NCBI GenBank assembly: GCA_029973975.1 | Contig: JARKQF010000245.1 | Location: 51,410-115,409, forward strand | Direction of reading: 5' to 3' | From: Paludibacter sp. | GTDB lineage: Bacteria; Bacteroidota; Bacteroidia; Bacteroidales; Paludibacteraceae | Length of the DNA stretch: 64,000 nt | Part shown: one piece after another, positions 26,303-35,983 of the stretch | Layout of the letters: each line of letters begins with the position of its first letter | Numbering within the stretch: the first letter of the stretch is position 1 | Program-made: the position numbers and the translations under genes | The notes under the pieces: model-generated | Told to the model about the DNA's origin: nothing | Databases searched by the model: none | What the model saw: only the letters and a program-made list of their open reading frames with translations

Positions 26303-27226
26303 ATGATTGATATTCTTGGTAAACGCTATATTTTCTTTGCGCTCTCACTTCTAATCATTGTTCCTGGCATTGTTTTCCTGTTGCTTGGATACATGCCCAT
26401 GTCCATCGACTTTACCGGTGGAAGTCTACTGGAAGTGCGTTTTGGTTCAGGAATAGCACCTCAACCGGCTGATGTTGTACAACTCTACAATGAGCTGGGA
26501 GTTACTGATTCGCAAGTTCAAACCACGGGTGTCGATGTCTTAATCATTCGATCGAAATATCTAAATGAAGATATTCGCACAAAAATCGTCTCTGCGATGG
26601 AAGAACGTTTCAATGAAAAAATCACCGTTTTACAATTCGATAGCGTAGGTCCTGTTATCGGAAAAGAGGTGACCAGCAGAGCATTTAGCGCAGTTGCCGT
26701 TGCAGCTATAGGTGTGATTATTTACATCACTATTGCTTTTCGCGGAGTCCCGAATGCTTTTCGGTATGGTGTATGTGCCATTGTTGCCATGATTCATGAT
26801 GTTCTGGTTGTCCTCAGTATATCTGCCCTTGGTGGAAAGTTTTTGGGATGGCAATTTGACACAATGTCTCTAACTGCATTACTGACGGTTATCGGCTTCT
26901 CGGTTCAAGACAAAATTGTTGTGTTCGATCGCATTCGCGAAAACAGAGGCGTTCTTCGCAAAATCAGTTTTGAACAACTTGCCAACCATTCCATTGTCCA
27001 AACACTTGGCCGTTCCATCAATACTCAGTTAATGACCTCTGAGTTTATGCTGCTTGCAGTGGCATTGTTTGGCGGCGTCACTCTTAGAGAATTCGCCATA
27101 ATCCTTCTGGTTGGCATGCTTTCGGGTACTTATTCATCCATTTTTACTGCCGCGCCTCTTTTGGTGGTTTGGGAAAATCAGGAATGGAAAACCTGGTTCT
27201 CTCGCGGGAAGGCATCAGCAGCTTAA
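26303..27226 (+). CDS. secF: Protein translocase subunit SecF
   Basis: A 307-residue SecF with six transmembrane helices, the SIDFTGGSLLEV motif after helix 1, the VTSRAFSAVAVAAIG region and TVIGFSVQDKIVVFDRIREN in the C-terminal half. It acts as a complex with SecD. ATG 26303 follows AAGGAAATAACC and lies 14 bases after secD. A strong hairpin ends the operon. Confidence 0.96.
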   Translation: MIDILGKRYIFFALSLLIIVPGIVFLLLGYMPMSIDFTGGSLLEVRFGSGIAPQPADVVQLYNELGVTDSQVQTTGVDVLIIRSKYLNEDIRTKIVSAMEERFNEKITVLQFDSVGPVIGKEVTSRAFSAVAVAAIGVIIYITIAFRGVPNAFRYGVCAIVAMIHDVLVVLSISALGGKFLGWQFDTMSLTALLTVIGFSVQDKIVVFDRIRENRGVLRKISFEQLANHSIVQTLGRSINTQLMTSEFMLLAVALFGGVTLREFAIILLVGMLSGTYSSIFTAAPLLVVWENQEWKTWFSRGKASAA

Positions 27227-27240
27227 AAATATATACAAAA

Positions 27241-27275
27241 AAAGCTCAGACTATCACAGTCTGGGCTTTTTTATT
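27241..27275 (+). terminator. Intrinsic terminator of secDF
   Basis: AAAGCTCAGACT (27241-27252) pairs with AGTCTGGGCTTT (27258-27269) with one G-U pair, then TTTTATTTTTTC. Confidence 0.92.
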
Positions 27276-27337
27276 TTTTCAATTTACTGTTAAAATATTA
27301 ATATATCCAATGGTTATTTTTTTCAGGAGAATAAGCC

Positions 27338-28405
27338 GTGGCAAAAAAACAATTGGGGTTTACGGAATTATATTGGACTTGCCCAAATTGTCAGACGAAT
27401 AATCCGGGTTTGGTAAAAAAATGCAATGGCTGCGGCGCTGTACAACCCGAAAATGTTGAATTTAAACAAAAAACCCAACAGGAATTATTAACAGACAAAG
27501 AAAAAATTGCAGTCGCAGAACAAGGCCCCGATATCCATTGTGCATTTTGCGGTGCCCGAAACGTTGCCTCGGCAACAATTTGTGTCAACTGTGGAGCCGA
27601 TCTCAAAGAAGGAAAAACGCGAGAAGCTGGAAAAGTTCTGGGCAACTTTGCGACAAACAGCGAAAATAAAACAATCACCTGCCCTGCTTGCGGCACTGAC
27701 AATCCGGCAGCAGCGCTTAATTGCTCCAGTTGTGGCGTCAGTCTCAAACATCAGGAAAAGCCCAGGCAAGAAACAACGGTAAAAAAAGTAAACTGGTTGC
27801 CAATTGTAATTGTTGCCGCAATAATTATGGCTATTTGTGGTTTGCTGATTTTTGCATTTTCATCCAAGGGCAGCAAAAATGCAACAGTGAATTCGGTTAC
27901 CTGGTCGCGTTCGATGAATATAGAGGAAATTGGGCCTGTAGAAAAATCTGATTGGCGAGATAATATTCCTTCTGACGCACAAATCGGTTCATGCGAATTG
28001 CGTGAACATCATACACAGGATTATCCTGCCTCGAATTCGGTTGAAGAATGTGGTGAACCTTATACGGTGGATCGTGGAAATGGTGTGGCCGAAGTTGTCC
28101 AGGATTGCGAATATCATGTGTATCAAGATTATTGTAATTACACCGTAGAAGATTGGAAAATAGTAGAAACCATGGTAGCCGAGGGAAAAGACCTGCAACC
28201 CAAATGGCCTGACCCTATATTGAAAAGCGGCCAAAGAATTGGCAGCCAAAGCGAAGAATATACTATAATTTTCCGAGATGAAGATGGCCTTTTTGAATAT
28301 TCCGCTAAAGATTTATCCGAATTTCAAAACATGCCCATCGGGTCTGAGTGGAAAATTACCAAAAACAGGTTGGGAGGAATTGTTGAAATTGAACCTGCTA
28401 ATTAA
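27338..28405 (+). CDS. Triple zinc-ribbon membrane protein, unknown function
   Basis: A 355-residue protein with three zinc-ribbon modules in the cytoplasmic N-terminus: C15/C18/C29/C32, C68/C71/C82/C85 and C115/C118/C129/C132, each C-x2-C-x10-C-x2-C. One transmembrane helix (about 153-174) and an outside domain of about 180 residues follow; that domain has conserved-looking Cys and Trp/Tyr patterns (CEYHVYQDYCNYTVEDW). GTG at 27338 is used, eight bases after CAGGAGAATA. Similar zinc-ribbon plus membrane proteins are widespread, but no function is assigned. It stands alone between secDF and acetyl-CoA synthetase. Confidence 0.75.
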   Translation: MAKKQLGFTELYWTCPNCQTNNPGLVKKCNGCGAVQPENVEFKQKTQQELLTDKEKIAVAEQGPDIHCAFCGARNVASATICVNCGADLKEGKTREAGKVLGNFATNSENKTITCPACGTDNPAAALNCSSCGVSLKHQEKPRQETTVKKVNWLPIVIVAAIIMAICGLLIFAFSSKGSKNATVNSVTWSRSMNIEEIGPVEKSDWRDNIPSDAQIGSCELREHHTQDYPASNSVEECGEPYTVDRGNGVAEVVQDCEYHVYQDYCNYTVEDWKIVETMVAEGKDLQPKWPDPILKSGQRIGSQSEEYTIIFRDEDGLFEYSAKDLSEFQNMPIGSEWKITKNRLGGIVEIEPAN

Positions 28406-28579
28406 CTCTGTAGCTGGTTTCGTTCAACAAATCGCTTTACAAAGTTCGTGATAAATATCCCTGGAAATTAGTACTTTTGTATGAAAAAAAGTGCGTAAAA
28501 TAGATATGTTAAGGTTTTTTTTTACTTAAAAACATGGTAATCATTTGAAATAAATTTTTGGTTTTTGAGGAGGAACAAA

Positions 28580-30694
28580 GTGGACAAAAGCAAGATCCTG
28601 GATAGCATTTTTCAACCCAAGTCAATCGCTGTGGTGGGAGCATCAGCAACCCCCGGAAAAATTGGCTACACTGTTGTAAAAAACCTTATTGAGAGTAAAT
28701 ACGAAGGCAAAGTATATCCCATCAACCCATCTGCGACAGAAATTTTGGGATTGAAATGCTACCCCAGCATAGAAGAAGTCGCTGGTGAAATTGATGCTGC
28801 TGTCATTACAACCCCTGCAAAAACTGTTTTGGGCATAACAGAACAGTGCGGAAAGAAAGGCGTCAAAGGTTTTATTGTAATTACTTCGGGTTTTGGTGAG
28901 GTTGGTGACCATGAATTGGAAGAACAGATTGTTGAAACCGCCAACCGATTTGGAATGCGAGTTTTGGGACCAAACATTGTGGGTGTTCTTTCCAACTCAG
29001 GAAAGATGAATGCTTCATTCGCGCCATTCCTTCCCTTTAATGGTAAAGCAGCATTGGTTTCGCAAAGCGGTGCGCTTTTAATTGCACTCGACGCAGCATC
29101 ATATACCCGTGGTGTTGGCTTTGACAAATTGGTTTCCATTGGCAATATGTCAGACATCGATATCGCAGATACCATTGAATGGTTAAACAAAGATGACCAG
29201 ACCTTCTGCATTTCTTTATATGTTGAAGGTTTTAAGAATGGGCGTTCATTTATTGATGTCTGCAAAAAGGCTCAAAAACCGATCATCGCATTAAAAGCAG
29301 GCGTTTCTGCACACGGCGCTGCGGCTGCCGCGTCTCACACAGGGTCTCTGGCTGGCGCTGCCAAAATTTATGGATCAGCTTTCCAGCAGGCCGGTGTTGT
29401 GCAGGCAACCGATTTGGATAATCTTTTTGACCGTACGCTTGCACTTTCATTACAGCCATCCCTGAGAGGCGAGCACCTGTTGATTATTACAAACGGCGGT
29501 GGCGTTGGTGTTTTGGCAACAGATGCCGCTGAGCGCTATGGGATTCCGCTAACTTTTGCCCCTGAAGATGTACAAGCGGAATTAAAGAAACACATGCCCG
29601 ATTTTGGCTCTGCGAAAAATCCTGTGGATATTACCGGACAGGCCGGCACTGAATGGTATGTTGATGCAGTTCGTTATGCAATGGCTCATCCGTGGGTTGA
29701 TGGTCTGGTGGTTCTGTATTGTGAAACCGCCGTCAGCAATCCTCAGGAAATCGCCGAAGGTATTCATCAAGCTGTTCTCGAGTCAGGCATAAAGGACAAA
29801 CCCATCACGGTCTCCTATGTTGGTGGTGAAAAATCAGACAATGCAATGAAGTGGTTGGTAGAACATGGCATTCCCGCCTACGCCGCACCCGATACAGCAA
29901 TTAACGCTATGGCCGCTTTGCGCGAATATGCTCGCGTTCAGGAAATGCTGAATGACAAAGAAGTAATTTATGATGGCGTCGACCGTGAAAAAGCCTTAAA
30001 AATCATCGCAGATGCACGCGCTGATGGCCGCGATTCGTTGACAGAAGTTGAAGCCAAGCAGGTCTTTGCAGCATATGGTTTGCCCATCACACAGAATTAT
30101 CTGGCAAAAACAGAAGATCAGGCTGTCGAACTGGCGCAAAAAATCGGCTATCCGGTTGTTATGAAAGTGGTATCACCGGATATCTTGCATAAATCTGATG
30201 CCGGCGGTGTCAAAGTCAACGTTAAAGATGAACAAGGCGTTCGCGAAGCATTCAAGACCATTATGGCAAATTCCAAAGCATACAAAGCCAATGCCAACAT
30301 CCACGGAATTGTCATTCAAGAAATGGCTCCCTGGGGAACCGAGGTTATTCTGGGTTCAGTGAATGATGCCACCTTTGGCCCAACCATGATGTTTGGCCTT
30401 GGTGGAATTTTTGTCGAAGTCCTGAAAGATGTTACATTCCGTGTCACACCAGTTTCATCAAATCAAGCAACCAGAATGATTGGCGAAATTCGTGGCGCCC
30501 CAATCCTGGCAGGTGCACGTGGTGAAAAACCGCGTGATCGTGATGCGCTTGCAAAAACAATTTGCCAGTACTCAAATATGGTGCTCGACCTTGCTGATGA
30601 GATTACCGAATCAGATGCCAATCCTGTGCTGGTTTATGAAAATGGACAGGGATTGAAAGTGGTTGATGCGCGGATAATCTTGAAGAAAAAGTAG
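28580..30694 (+). CDS. ADP-forming acetyl-CoA (acyl-CoA) synthetase, fused alpha-beta
   Basis: A 704-residue fusion. The alpha part (about 1-460) has a CoA-binding Rossmann domain (SIAVVGASATPGKIGY) and a succinyl-CoA-synthetase-like region with the phosphorylated histidine H253 in ASHTGSLAGA. The beta part (about 480-700) is an ATP-grasp domain with GYPVVMKVVSPDILHKSD. The enzyme turns acetyl-CoA (or other acyl-CoA), ADP and phosphate into acid, CoA and ATP, the energy-conserving last step of fermentation in many archaea and Chloroflexota. GTG 28580 follows GAGGAGGAACAAA; the earlier TTG lies within that ribosome site. It is monocistronic with a perfect terminator. Confidence 0.92.
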   Translation: MDKSKILDSIFQPKSIAVVGASATPGKIGYTVVKNLIESKYEGKVYPINPSATEILGLKCYPSIEEVAGEIDAAVITTPAKTVLGITEQCGKKGVKGFIVITSGFGEVGDHELEEQIVETANRFGMRVLGPNIVGVLSNSGKMNASFAPFLPFNGKAALVSQSGALLIALDAASYTRGVGFDKLVSIGNMSDIDIADTIEWLNKDDQTFCISLYVEGFKNGRSFIDVCKKAQKPIIALKAGVSAHGAAAAASHTGSLAGAAKIYGSAFQQAGVVQATDLDNLFDRTLALSLQPSLRGEHLLIITNGGGVGVLATDAAERYGIPLTFAPEDVQAELKKHMPDFGSAKNPVDITGQAGTEWYVDAVRYAMAHPWVDGLVVLYCETAVSNPQEIAEGIHQAVLESGIKDKPITVSYVGGEKSDNAMKWLVEHGIPAYAAPDTAINAMAALREYARVQEMLNDKEVIYDGVDREKALKIIADARADGRDSLTEVEAKQVFAAYGLPITQNYLAKTEDQAVELAQKIGYPVVMKVVSPDILHKSDAGGVKVNVKDEQGVREAFKTIMANSKAYKANANIHGIVIQEMAPWGTEVILGSVNDATFGPTMMFGLGGIFVEVLKDVTFRVTPVSSNQATRMIGEIRGAPILAGARGEKPRDRDALAKTICQYSNMVLDLADEITESDANPVLVYENGQGLKVVDARIILKKK

Positions 30695-30729
30695 TTGATT
30701 AACGCGTTTTTTACGTGTAAAATAAAAAC

Positions 30730-30757
30730 CATCTTCACTAGTGAAGATGTTTTTTTT
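30730..30757 (+). terminator. Intrinsic terminator of acetyl-CoA synthetase
   Basis: A 20-base perfect palindrome (30730-30749, arms CATCTTCACT and AGTGAAGATG) is followed by eight T residues. Confidence 0.93.
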
Positions 30758-30907
30758 CTCATCATTTGTCGGTAAAAGTTTTTTCTTACCCAATAAAAAT
30801 TATCCTGGTAATTAAAAGTCAATATCCTAAAAAATAAAAACACCATCAGAATTGGGATTTCTAATTCTGGATGCTACACTGAATATCAAGCGCACAGAGG
30901 GCATTCA

Positions 30908-31657
30908 ATGAAATCGACACAAGAATTCGTTACAGAAGCATTCCAGGAAATGGCGCCAGAATATGAAAAAAAAGTAGATGGTGAATTGAGGCGATTCTGG
31001 GGAATTAATTATGGTGAATTTGTAGATTCTCTGATGAAACATTTCACCCCCAATCCTGATGATTTCGTTTTGGATGTTGCAACCGGAACCTGTGTAATCC
31101 CGCGTAGTATTATAAAAAAATATCAATCACCACCGCGTATCGTTGGACTGGATTTAACTCGTGGAATGCTGAAATTTGGTATTGTGAATCTTAATTCACA
31201 ATCGATTCATCATTTGCCAGCTCTTGTCAATGCCAACGCCATGCAAATGCCATTTTCGTCAAATAGCTTCACCTGGTTAATCTGTGGATTGGCAACTCAT
31301 CACATGAATCCGCCCATAATGCTGGCTGAAATGCACCGAGTGCTGCAAAACAGCGGCAATTTACTACTCGCTGATGTCGGTGGAGCAGATAGTTGGTCAA
31401 ACCCCATTATCAAGTGGATTATTGGACTTTTTACAATGGTGTATTTTTCAATTGTAGAAAGTTTTTCCCGTGCTAAAGCTGAACTCTCAGCACTCCCGAA
31501 TATCTACACCATTGAACAATGGAAAAACCAGTTGCAAAAAGCTGGATTTAGCGAAATTGAAATCACTACCATGAATTCACGGTTCTTCTGGATTCCGAAG
31601 CCGCTCATTATTCAAGCCAAAAAAATAGTGGAGGGAAGAAATGATATCGACGCTTGA
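30908..31657 (+). CDS. Class I SAM-dependent methyltransferase (UbiE-like)
   Basis: A 249-residue Rossmann methyltransferase. Motif I is VLDVATGTCVIPRSI, followed by the acidic residue of IVGLDLTRGML, NANAMQMPFSSNSF (motif II) and VLQNSGNLLLADVGG. It resembles quinone/sterol C-methyltransferases by layout, but the substrate cannot be told. The C-terminal half has a hydrophobic stretch (about 160-190) suited to a lipid substrate. The ATG follows AGAGGG. It overlaps the GH3 gene by 17 bases and clearly shares its operon. Confidence 0.82.
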   Translation: MKSTQEFVTEAFQEMAPEYEKKVDGELRRFWGINYGEFVDSLMKHFTPNPDDFVLDVATGTCVIPRSIIKKYQSPPRIVGLDLTRGMLKFGIVNLNSQSIHHLPALVNANAMQMPFSSNSFTWLICGLATHHMNPPIMLAEMHRVLQNSGNLLLADVGGADSWSNPIIKWIIGLFTMVYFSIVESFSRAKAELSALPNIYTIEQWKNQLQKAGFSEIEITTMNSRFFWIPKPLIIQAKKIVEGRNDIDA

Positions 31658-33239
31658 ACTATTCAGGCAAGGCCGTAAAGAAGAAATTTGGTCGCGCCAT
31701 TGGGGATTTTTAGACCTTTCCATGGAAGAATTCATGGAAATACAAAACCGGTTACTATTGGAACAGATAGACCTGGTCTATGATAGTAAAATCGGTCAGG
31801 CAATCATAGGGAAACGCAAACCACAAAGTGTTAGCGAATTTCGCGACCTTGTTCCATTGACGACATACAAAGACTATGCTCCGTTCTTAAGTGAACGAAA
31901 ATCAGACGCTTTACCATTCCAACCGCATGTTTGGGCAAGAACGTCTGGTCGTTCAGATTATTCAGGCGTGAAATGGTTGCCCTACACAAAAGAAATGTAC
32001 AGCCGCTTTGGCGAACAGGCAGTTGGCGGAATGATACTTTCGGCTGCCTCATTTAAGGGAGATATTCAAATCGAAGAAGATGATATATTTTTGTTAGCCA
32101 CCGCCCCTCCCCCATATAGTTCAGGAATTAATAGCCGGTCATTACAGGAAACATTCCCGGTCCGCTTTGTCCCCTCTCTTGACAAGGGAGAGAAAATGGA
32201 TTTTTCGAAACGTATCGAAGCTGGTTTTAACTCGGCTTTAGATGTTGGCTTAGACTATTTCTATGGCTTATCCAGTGTTCTTGCAAAAATGGGAGAACAT
32301 TTCGAGAATGGGACTGATGAGAAAAAATTTTCACCACACATGCTTAAACCAGGTGTTATTTCGCGTTTGTTTAAGGCTGCAACCGCGGCAAAAATTGCCA
32401 AACGCGGTATGTTGCCAAAAGATATTTGGAAACTAAAGGGTGTAATGGCAGGCGGCACCGATACTAAGATATATCAGGAACGTATTGAACACTATTGGGG
32501 AAAAAAGCCATTGGAAGGTTATGCATGCACAGAAGGATTGGCTATTGCCACCCAGACAATGAATTACAAAGATATGACATTTTTCCCTGATATCGATTTT
32601 CTGGAATTTATCCCCAAAGATGAGCATTTTAAAAGTAAACAAATTCCAGGTTATCAACCAAAAACATTACTATTAGATGAATTAAAACCCGGGGTATACG
32701 AGCTGGTTTTCACCAATTTCAGAGGTGGTGTGCTGTTGAGATATCGTGTGGGAGATCTTTTTGAAGTAGTTTCATTAAGAGATGATGAACAAAATATCAA
32801 TCTTCCCCAGGTACGATTTTATTCACGCTCCGACGATATAATCGACATAGGTGGATTAATGGTTTTTACAGAAAGTTTAATATGGCAAGCTATCGAAGCT
32901 GCTAATATTAACTACGAAGATTGGGTGGCTCGAAAAGAATTTCAAAATAATGAACAGGTAGTTCATTTATATATCGAGCCCAAAATAGGACAGCCAATCA
33001 AAGAGGGCGAGTTGAAGGAGCAGGTGATTAATGGTTTTGAGCAAGTTTGCCCTGAGTACGTAGATATGCAAAGCATTATCCGGCACAAAAGCATTGATGT
33101 GTCCTTACTACAACCGGGGTCATTTGCAAGCTACATGGATTATCAACGTCAGGCAGGGGCAGATATGGCGCACATCAAACCACCACACATGCAGCCCACT
33201 GATTTATCCATGAAACATCTTGCAGGAGGATCACAATAA
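31641..33239 (+). CDS. GH3-family (auxin-responsive GH3-like) adenylating enzyme
   Basis: A 532-residue GH3 protein of the ANL adenylase superfamily. Plant GH3 enzymes join amino acids to jasmonate or auxin through an acyl-adenylate; bacterial members have no settled role. Nucleotide motifs are present: TSGRSDYSGVK (101-111, motif I), YACTEG (294-299, motif II) and YRVGD (368-372, motif III). It starts at ATG 31641, six bases after GGAGGG, inside the methyltransferase gene, and is followed after nine bases by a receptor-like HD-GYP gene. The likely reaction is ATP-dependent activation of a carboxylate that the neighbouring methyltransferase could also modify; this is inference. Confidence 0.85.
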   Translation: MISTLELFRQGRKEEIWSRHWGFLDLSMEEFMEIQNRLLLEQIDLVYDSKIGQAIIGKRKPQSVSEFRDLVPLTTYKDYAPFLSERKSDALPFQPHVWARTSGRSDYSGVKWLPYTKEMYSRFGEQAVGGMILSAASFKGDIQIEEDDIFLLATAPPPYSSGINSRSLQETFPVRFVPSLDKGEKMDFSKRIEAGFNSALDVGLDYFYGLSSVLAKMGEHFENGTDEKKFSPHMLKPGVISRLFKAATAAKIAKRGMLPKDIWKLKGVMAGGTDTKIYQERIEHYWGKKPLEGYACTEGLAIATQTMNYKDMTFFPDIDFLEFIPKDEHFKSKQIPGYQPKTLLLDELKPGVYELVFTNFRGGVLLRYRVGDLFEVVSLRDDEQNINLPQVRFYSRSDDIIDIGGLMVFTESLIWQAIEAANINYEDWVARKEFQNNEQVVHLYIEPKIGQPIKEGELKEQVINGFEQVCPEYVDMQSIIRHKSIDVSLLQPGSFASYMDYQRQAGADMAHIKPPHMQPTDLSMKHLAGGSQ

Positions 33240-33248
33240 ACTGACCGA

Positions 33249-35720
33249 ATGAATTTGAATCTCAATACACTCATCTCGCTTTTTGCGATTGCAATGTACA
33301 GCACTTTGTTTTGCATTGTCGCAATCGCAAAACCACAAACCCATGAGCGAAAGACCTTTCGTTTTTATCTGCTATCAATGATGTTTTGGTCTTTCAGCGC
33401 ATTGATGGTGTTTAAAGGGGGCAAGGACGCCCTCTTTTGGTTTAAATTGATGATCCCATCTGGACTGGCGTCCCTGGTTTTTATGTTCAACTTTGTTCAA
33501 ACTGTAACATCACGCAAAGTCATTTGGGCGCGTTACATTTATTTTTTCACTGTGGCGATGACATTGCTTAGTATTCTTACCGACGCGACTGTTCAATCGG
33601 TTTATGTCGAAAATGGATTTATCACTCATTATGACTTAGGCCCATTAATGTTCCTGATTGCGGTGCCTAGCTATGGATTAAGTATCATCTATCTGAGTAT
33701 GTTAAGAAAAAGTTATATTTCAACCAGTGATATGACTCAGCGAAATCGATTTAGATATTTAATAATCGGGATGCTGGTAATTTTCATTGGTTCATTGGTA
33801 AATTTTACACCGCTGGGAAAATACCCCATTGATATCGCATCCAACGGGTTAGCCGCCCTTATAATCGCGTATACGATTCTCAAACACAAACTGCTGGATA
33901 TTTCTGTTGTTATTCGAAAAGGTTTAATTTACTCCATTCCAACCACCATGATTGGAGCATTCTATTTTTTAATTATTTCCTTTGCATACAATCTTTTTCA
34001 TGCTCTCACTGGCATTCAATTATTTATTTTTTCATTGATTGTTGCCATCATCACCGCATTATTTCTTCGTCCATTTTTAGATCGCGCACAAACCTGGATA
34101 GATCGGTTGTTTTATCGTGAGAAATATGATTGGGGACAAATGTTGGAAAGACTTAGTCGTACAACGGTTTCAGTTCTTGATCTTGACCGGTTATCTAATT
34201 TAATTTTAGAAGAAGTAAGCACTACTCTCCATATCAAAAATGCTGCACTTTTTTTGAAAGAAAAAGAGAGCAGCACATTTGCTCTTATGACTTATAGAGG
34301 AAATAATCCCAAACCAAACATTTGGCTTGAAATTTCACATCCCCTGATTAAATGGTTGTCATTCCACAATGAGCCTTTGGCCATGACTGACCTTGAAGTC
34401 ATGCCCCAGTTTAAAAGCTTATGGGGTAAGGAAAAAGACGATCTGGAACTTATCAACGGCAAAGTATTTATTCCACTCCAGGTTCAAAACAATCTGGTGG
34501 GAATATTTGCTTTTGGTGAGAGATTATCAGAACAGCCCTATACCATGGAAGATTTCCGCTATCTAACCGCCATGGCCAATCAAACCGCAGTGGCCATCGA
34601 AAATGCCCGATTATACGATTTGGAACAATCTCAACGCAAAGAACTTGATGAACTATACAATTTAACTGCCCAACTTGTCAATGCAAATGACACCAATGAA
34701 ATCCTCACCCGAACAGCACTAAAAACACTAGAAATTGTCAATGTAACCTATATTCGAATGCTAACTTTAGAAGAAGTTGGCACATTTATCTGCCGTGCTG
34801 CTTATCATATAAGAGGTTCATATCCAGAGCTTTGTACGGATCTACCCGAACCCTTTTCAACGCAATCCATTTACCAAAAAGTGGTTCGCCAGGCAACTCC
34901 TCGAATTTTCTTTCGCGATTCAAAAAGCTACAGTGCTGAAGATTTGCAACACTTGTTTTTTGATGGCGCCTCGACTGTTTGCATCGCGCCATTAATTGCA
35001 GGGGATATTTGCATGGGAATTATGGTTTTGGGTGAAAATCGAAATGTATCGAGAGAACCCTTTTCAAATGAAAAGATTAGGTTGATAAACACGATTACAA
35101 ACCAAACCGCCAGTGCTTTACAACGGGCTCAACTGCATGAACAAATGGAAGATAACTTTGTCCAAACCGTGCTGGCTCTGGCAAATACCATGGATGCCAG
35201 AGATACTTATACTAGTGGACACAGTCAGAACCTTGCTGATTTAGCAATTGCCACGGGCATGAAGTTAAATATGGACAATGAAACCTTGCAATCCATGCGA
35301 TGGGGCGCTCTGCTGCATGATATTGGGAAAATTGGCGTCCCTGACGAGATATTGCGAAAGCCGGGTCCATTAACTAAAAAAGAATGGGAAGAGATGAAAA
35401 AACATCCTCTAATCGGGGCAAATATTGTCCAACCGGTAAAAAAGCTTGCCAATGTTGCCCCAATCATCCGGTCTCATCACGAATGGTTTGACGGGAACGG
35501 TTATCCTTTTGGTTTGAAAGGTGATCAAATTCCATTACCTGCACGCATTTTGACCGTTGTTGATTCGTTTTCAGCTATGATCGACACCCGAATTTACCGC
35601 AAGGGCAGGTCTGTTGAAGATGCAATCATTGAATTAAAACGTTGCTCTGGCAAACAATTTGATCCCATGGTTGTCGAAGCATTTCTAGATTCATTAAACC
35701 AGATAAATCTCAGCCATTAG
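33249..35720 (+). CDS. 7TM-GAF-GAF-HD-GYP signalling protein (putative c-di-GMP phosphodiesterase)
   Basis: An 823-residue receptor-like protein. The first 290 residues hold about 8 hydrophobic helices of the histidine-kinase N-terminal 7TM type. Two GAF domains follow (about 310-460 and 475-625), then an HD-GYP domain (about 640-815) with LLHDIGKIGVP and HHEWFDGNGYP. HD-GYP enzymes hydrolyse cyclic di-GMP, and the catalytic HD and GYP-associated residues are intact. No kinase or GGDEF domain is fused. The ATG sits nine bases after the GH3 stop. In context it may read out a small molecule or lipid made by the two upstream enzymes, which is speculation. Confidence 0.87.
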   Translation: MNLNLNTLISLFAIAMYSTLFCIVAIAKPQTHERKTFRFYLLSMMFWSFSALMVFKGGKDALFWFKLMIPSGLASLVFMFNFVQTVTSRKVIWARYIYFFTVAMTLLSILTDATVQSVYVENGFITHYDLGPLMFLIAVPSYGLSIIYLSMLRKSYISTSDMTQRNRFRYLIIGMLVIFIGSLVNFTPLGKYPIDIASNGLAALIIAYTILKHKLLDISVVIRKGLIYSIPTTMIGAFYFLIISFAYNLFHALTGIQLFIFSLIVAIITALFLRPFLDRAQTWIDRLFYREKYDWGQMLERLSRTTVSVLDLDRLSNLILEEVSTTLHIKNAALFLKEKESSTFALMTYRGNNPKPNIWLEISHPLIKWLSFHNEPLAMTDLEVMPQFKSLWGKEKDDLELINGKVFIPLQVQNNLVGIFAFGERLSEQPYTMEDFRYLTAMANQTAVAIENARLYDLEQSQRKELDELYNLTAQLVNANDTNEILTRTALKTLEIVNVTYIRMLTLEEVGTFICRAAYHIRGSYPELCTDLPEPFSTQSIYQKVVRQATPRIFFRDSKSYSAEDLQHLFFDGASTVCIAPLIAGDICMGIMVLGENRNVSREPFSNEKIRLINTITNQTASALQRAQLHEQMEDNFVQTVLALANTMDARDTYTSGHSQNLADLAIATGMKLNMDNETLQSMRWGALLHDIGKIGVPDEILRKPGPLTKKEWEEMKKHPLIGANIVQPVKKLANVAPIIRSHHEWFDGNGYPFGLKGDQIPLPARILTVVDSFSAMIDTRIYRKGRSVEDAIIELKRCSGKQFDPMVVEAFLDSLNQINLSH

Positions 35721-35747
35721 TGTTTGTCCTTTGGCAAAAGCGTAACT

Positions 35748-35863
35748 GTCCCATTCTTGGTTGGTTTTAGGCAAAGTTCGAAAAAATCAGCATCTTTGGG
35801 GGGTAAAGTGCTTTGTCAAACGCTACATATGGTGACCAAAAAGTAGCCAACCAATTTCGGGAC
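35748..35863. repeat. Imperfect inverted repeat pair in a gene-free gap (possible IS or MITE remnant)
   Basis: Within the 263-base gap after the HD-GYP gene, 35748-35764 (GTCCC, four bases, TTGGTTGG) and 35847-35863 (CCAACCAA, four bases, GGGAC) are inverted copies about 80 bases apart. A further weaker match, GTTTGTCC at 35722 and GGACAAGC at 35864, lies outside them. No ORF lies between. The structure resembles degenerate ends of a small mobile element, but could also be a structured RNA. A TGGTAAAAT -10-like element for the next gene lies at about 35907-35915. Confidence 0.45.
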
Positions 35864-35983
35864 GGACAAGCAAAAGCAGAATATTTTGCTCTTTGTGTAT
35901 GGCGTGGTAAAATTTTTATTTGTTAATAGAAATCGTGAAAAAAATTAAAAATTGAACTTCGTAGAAAACGGAAAAAATCCAGT

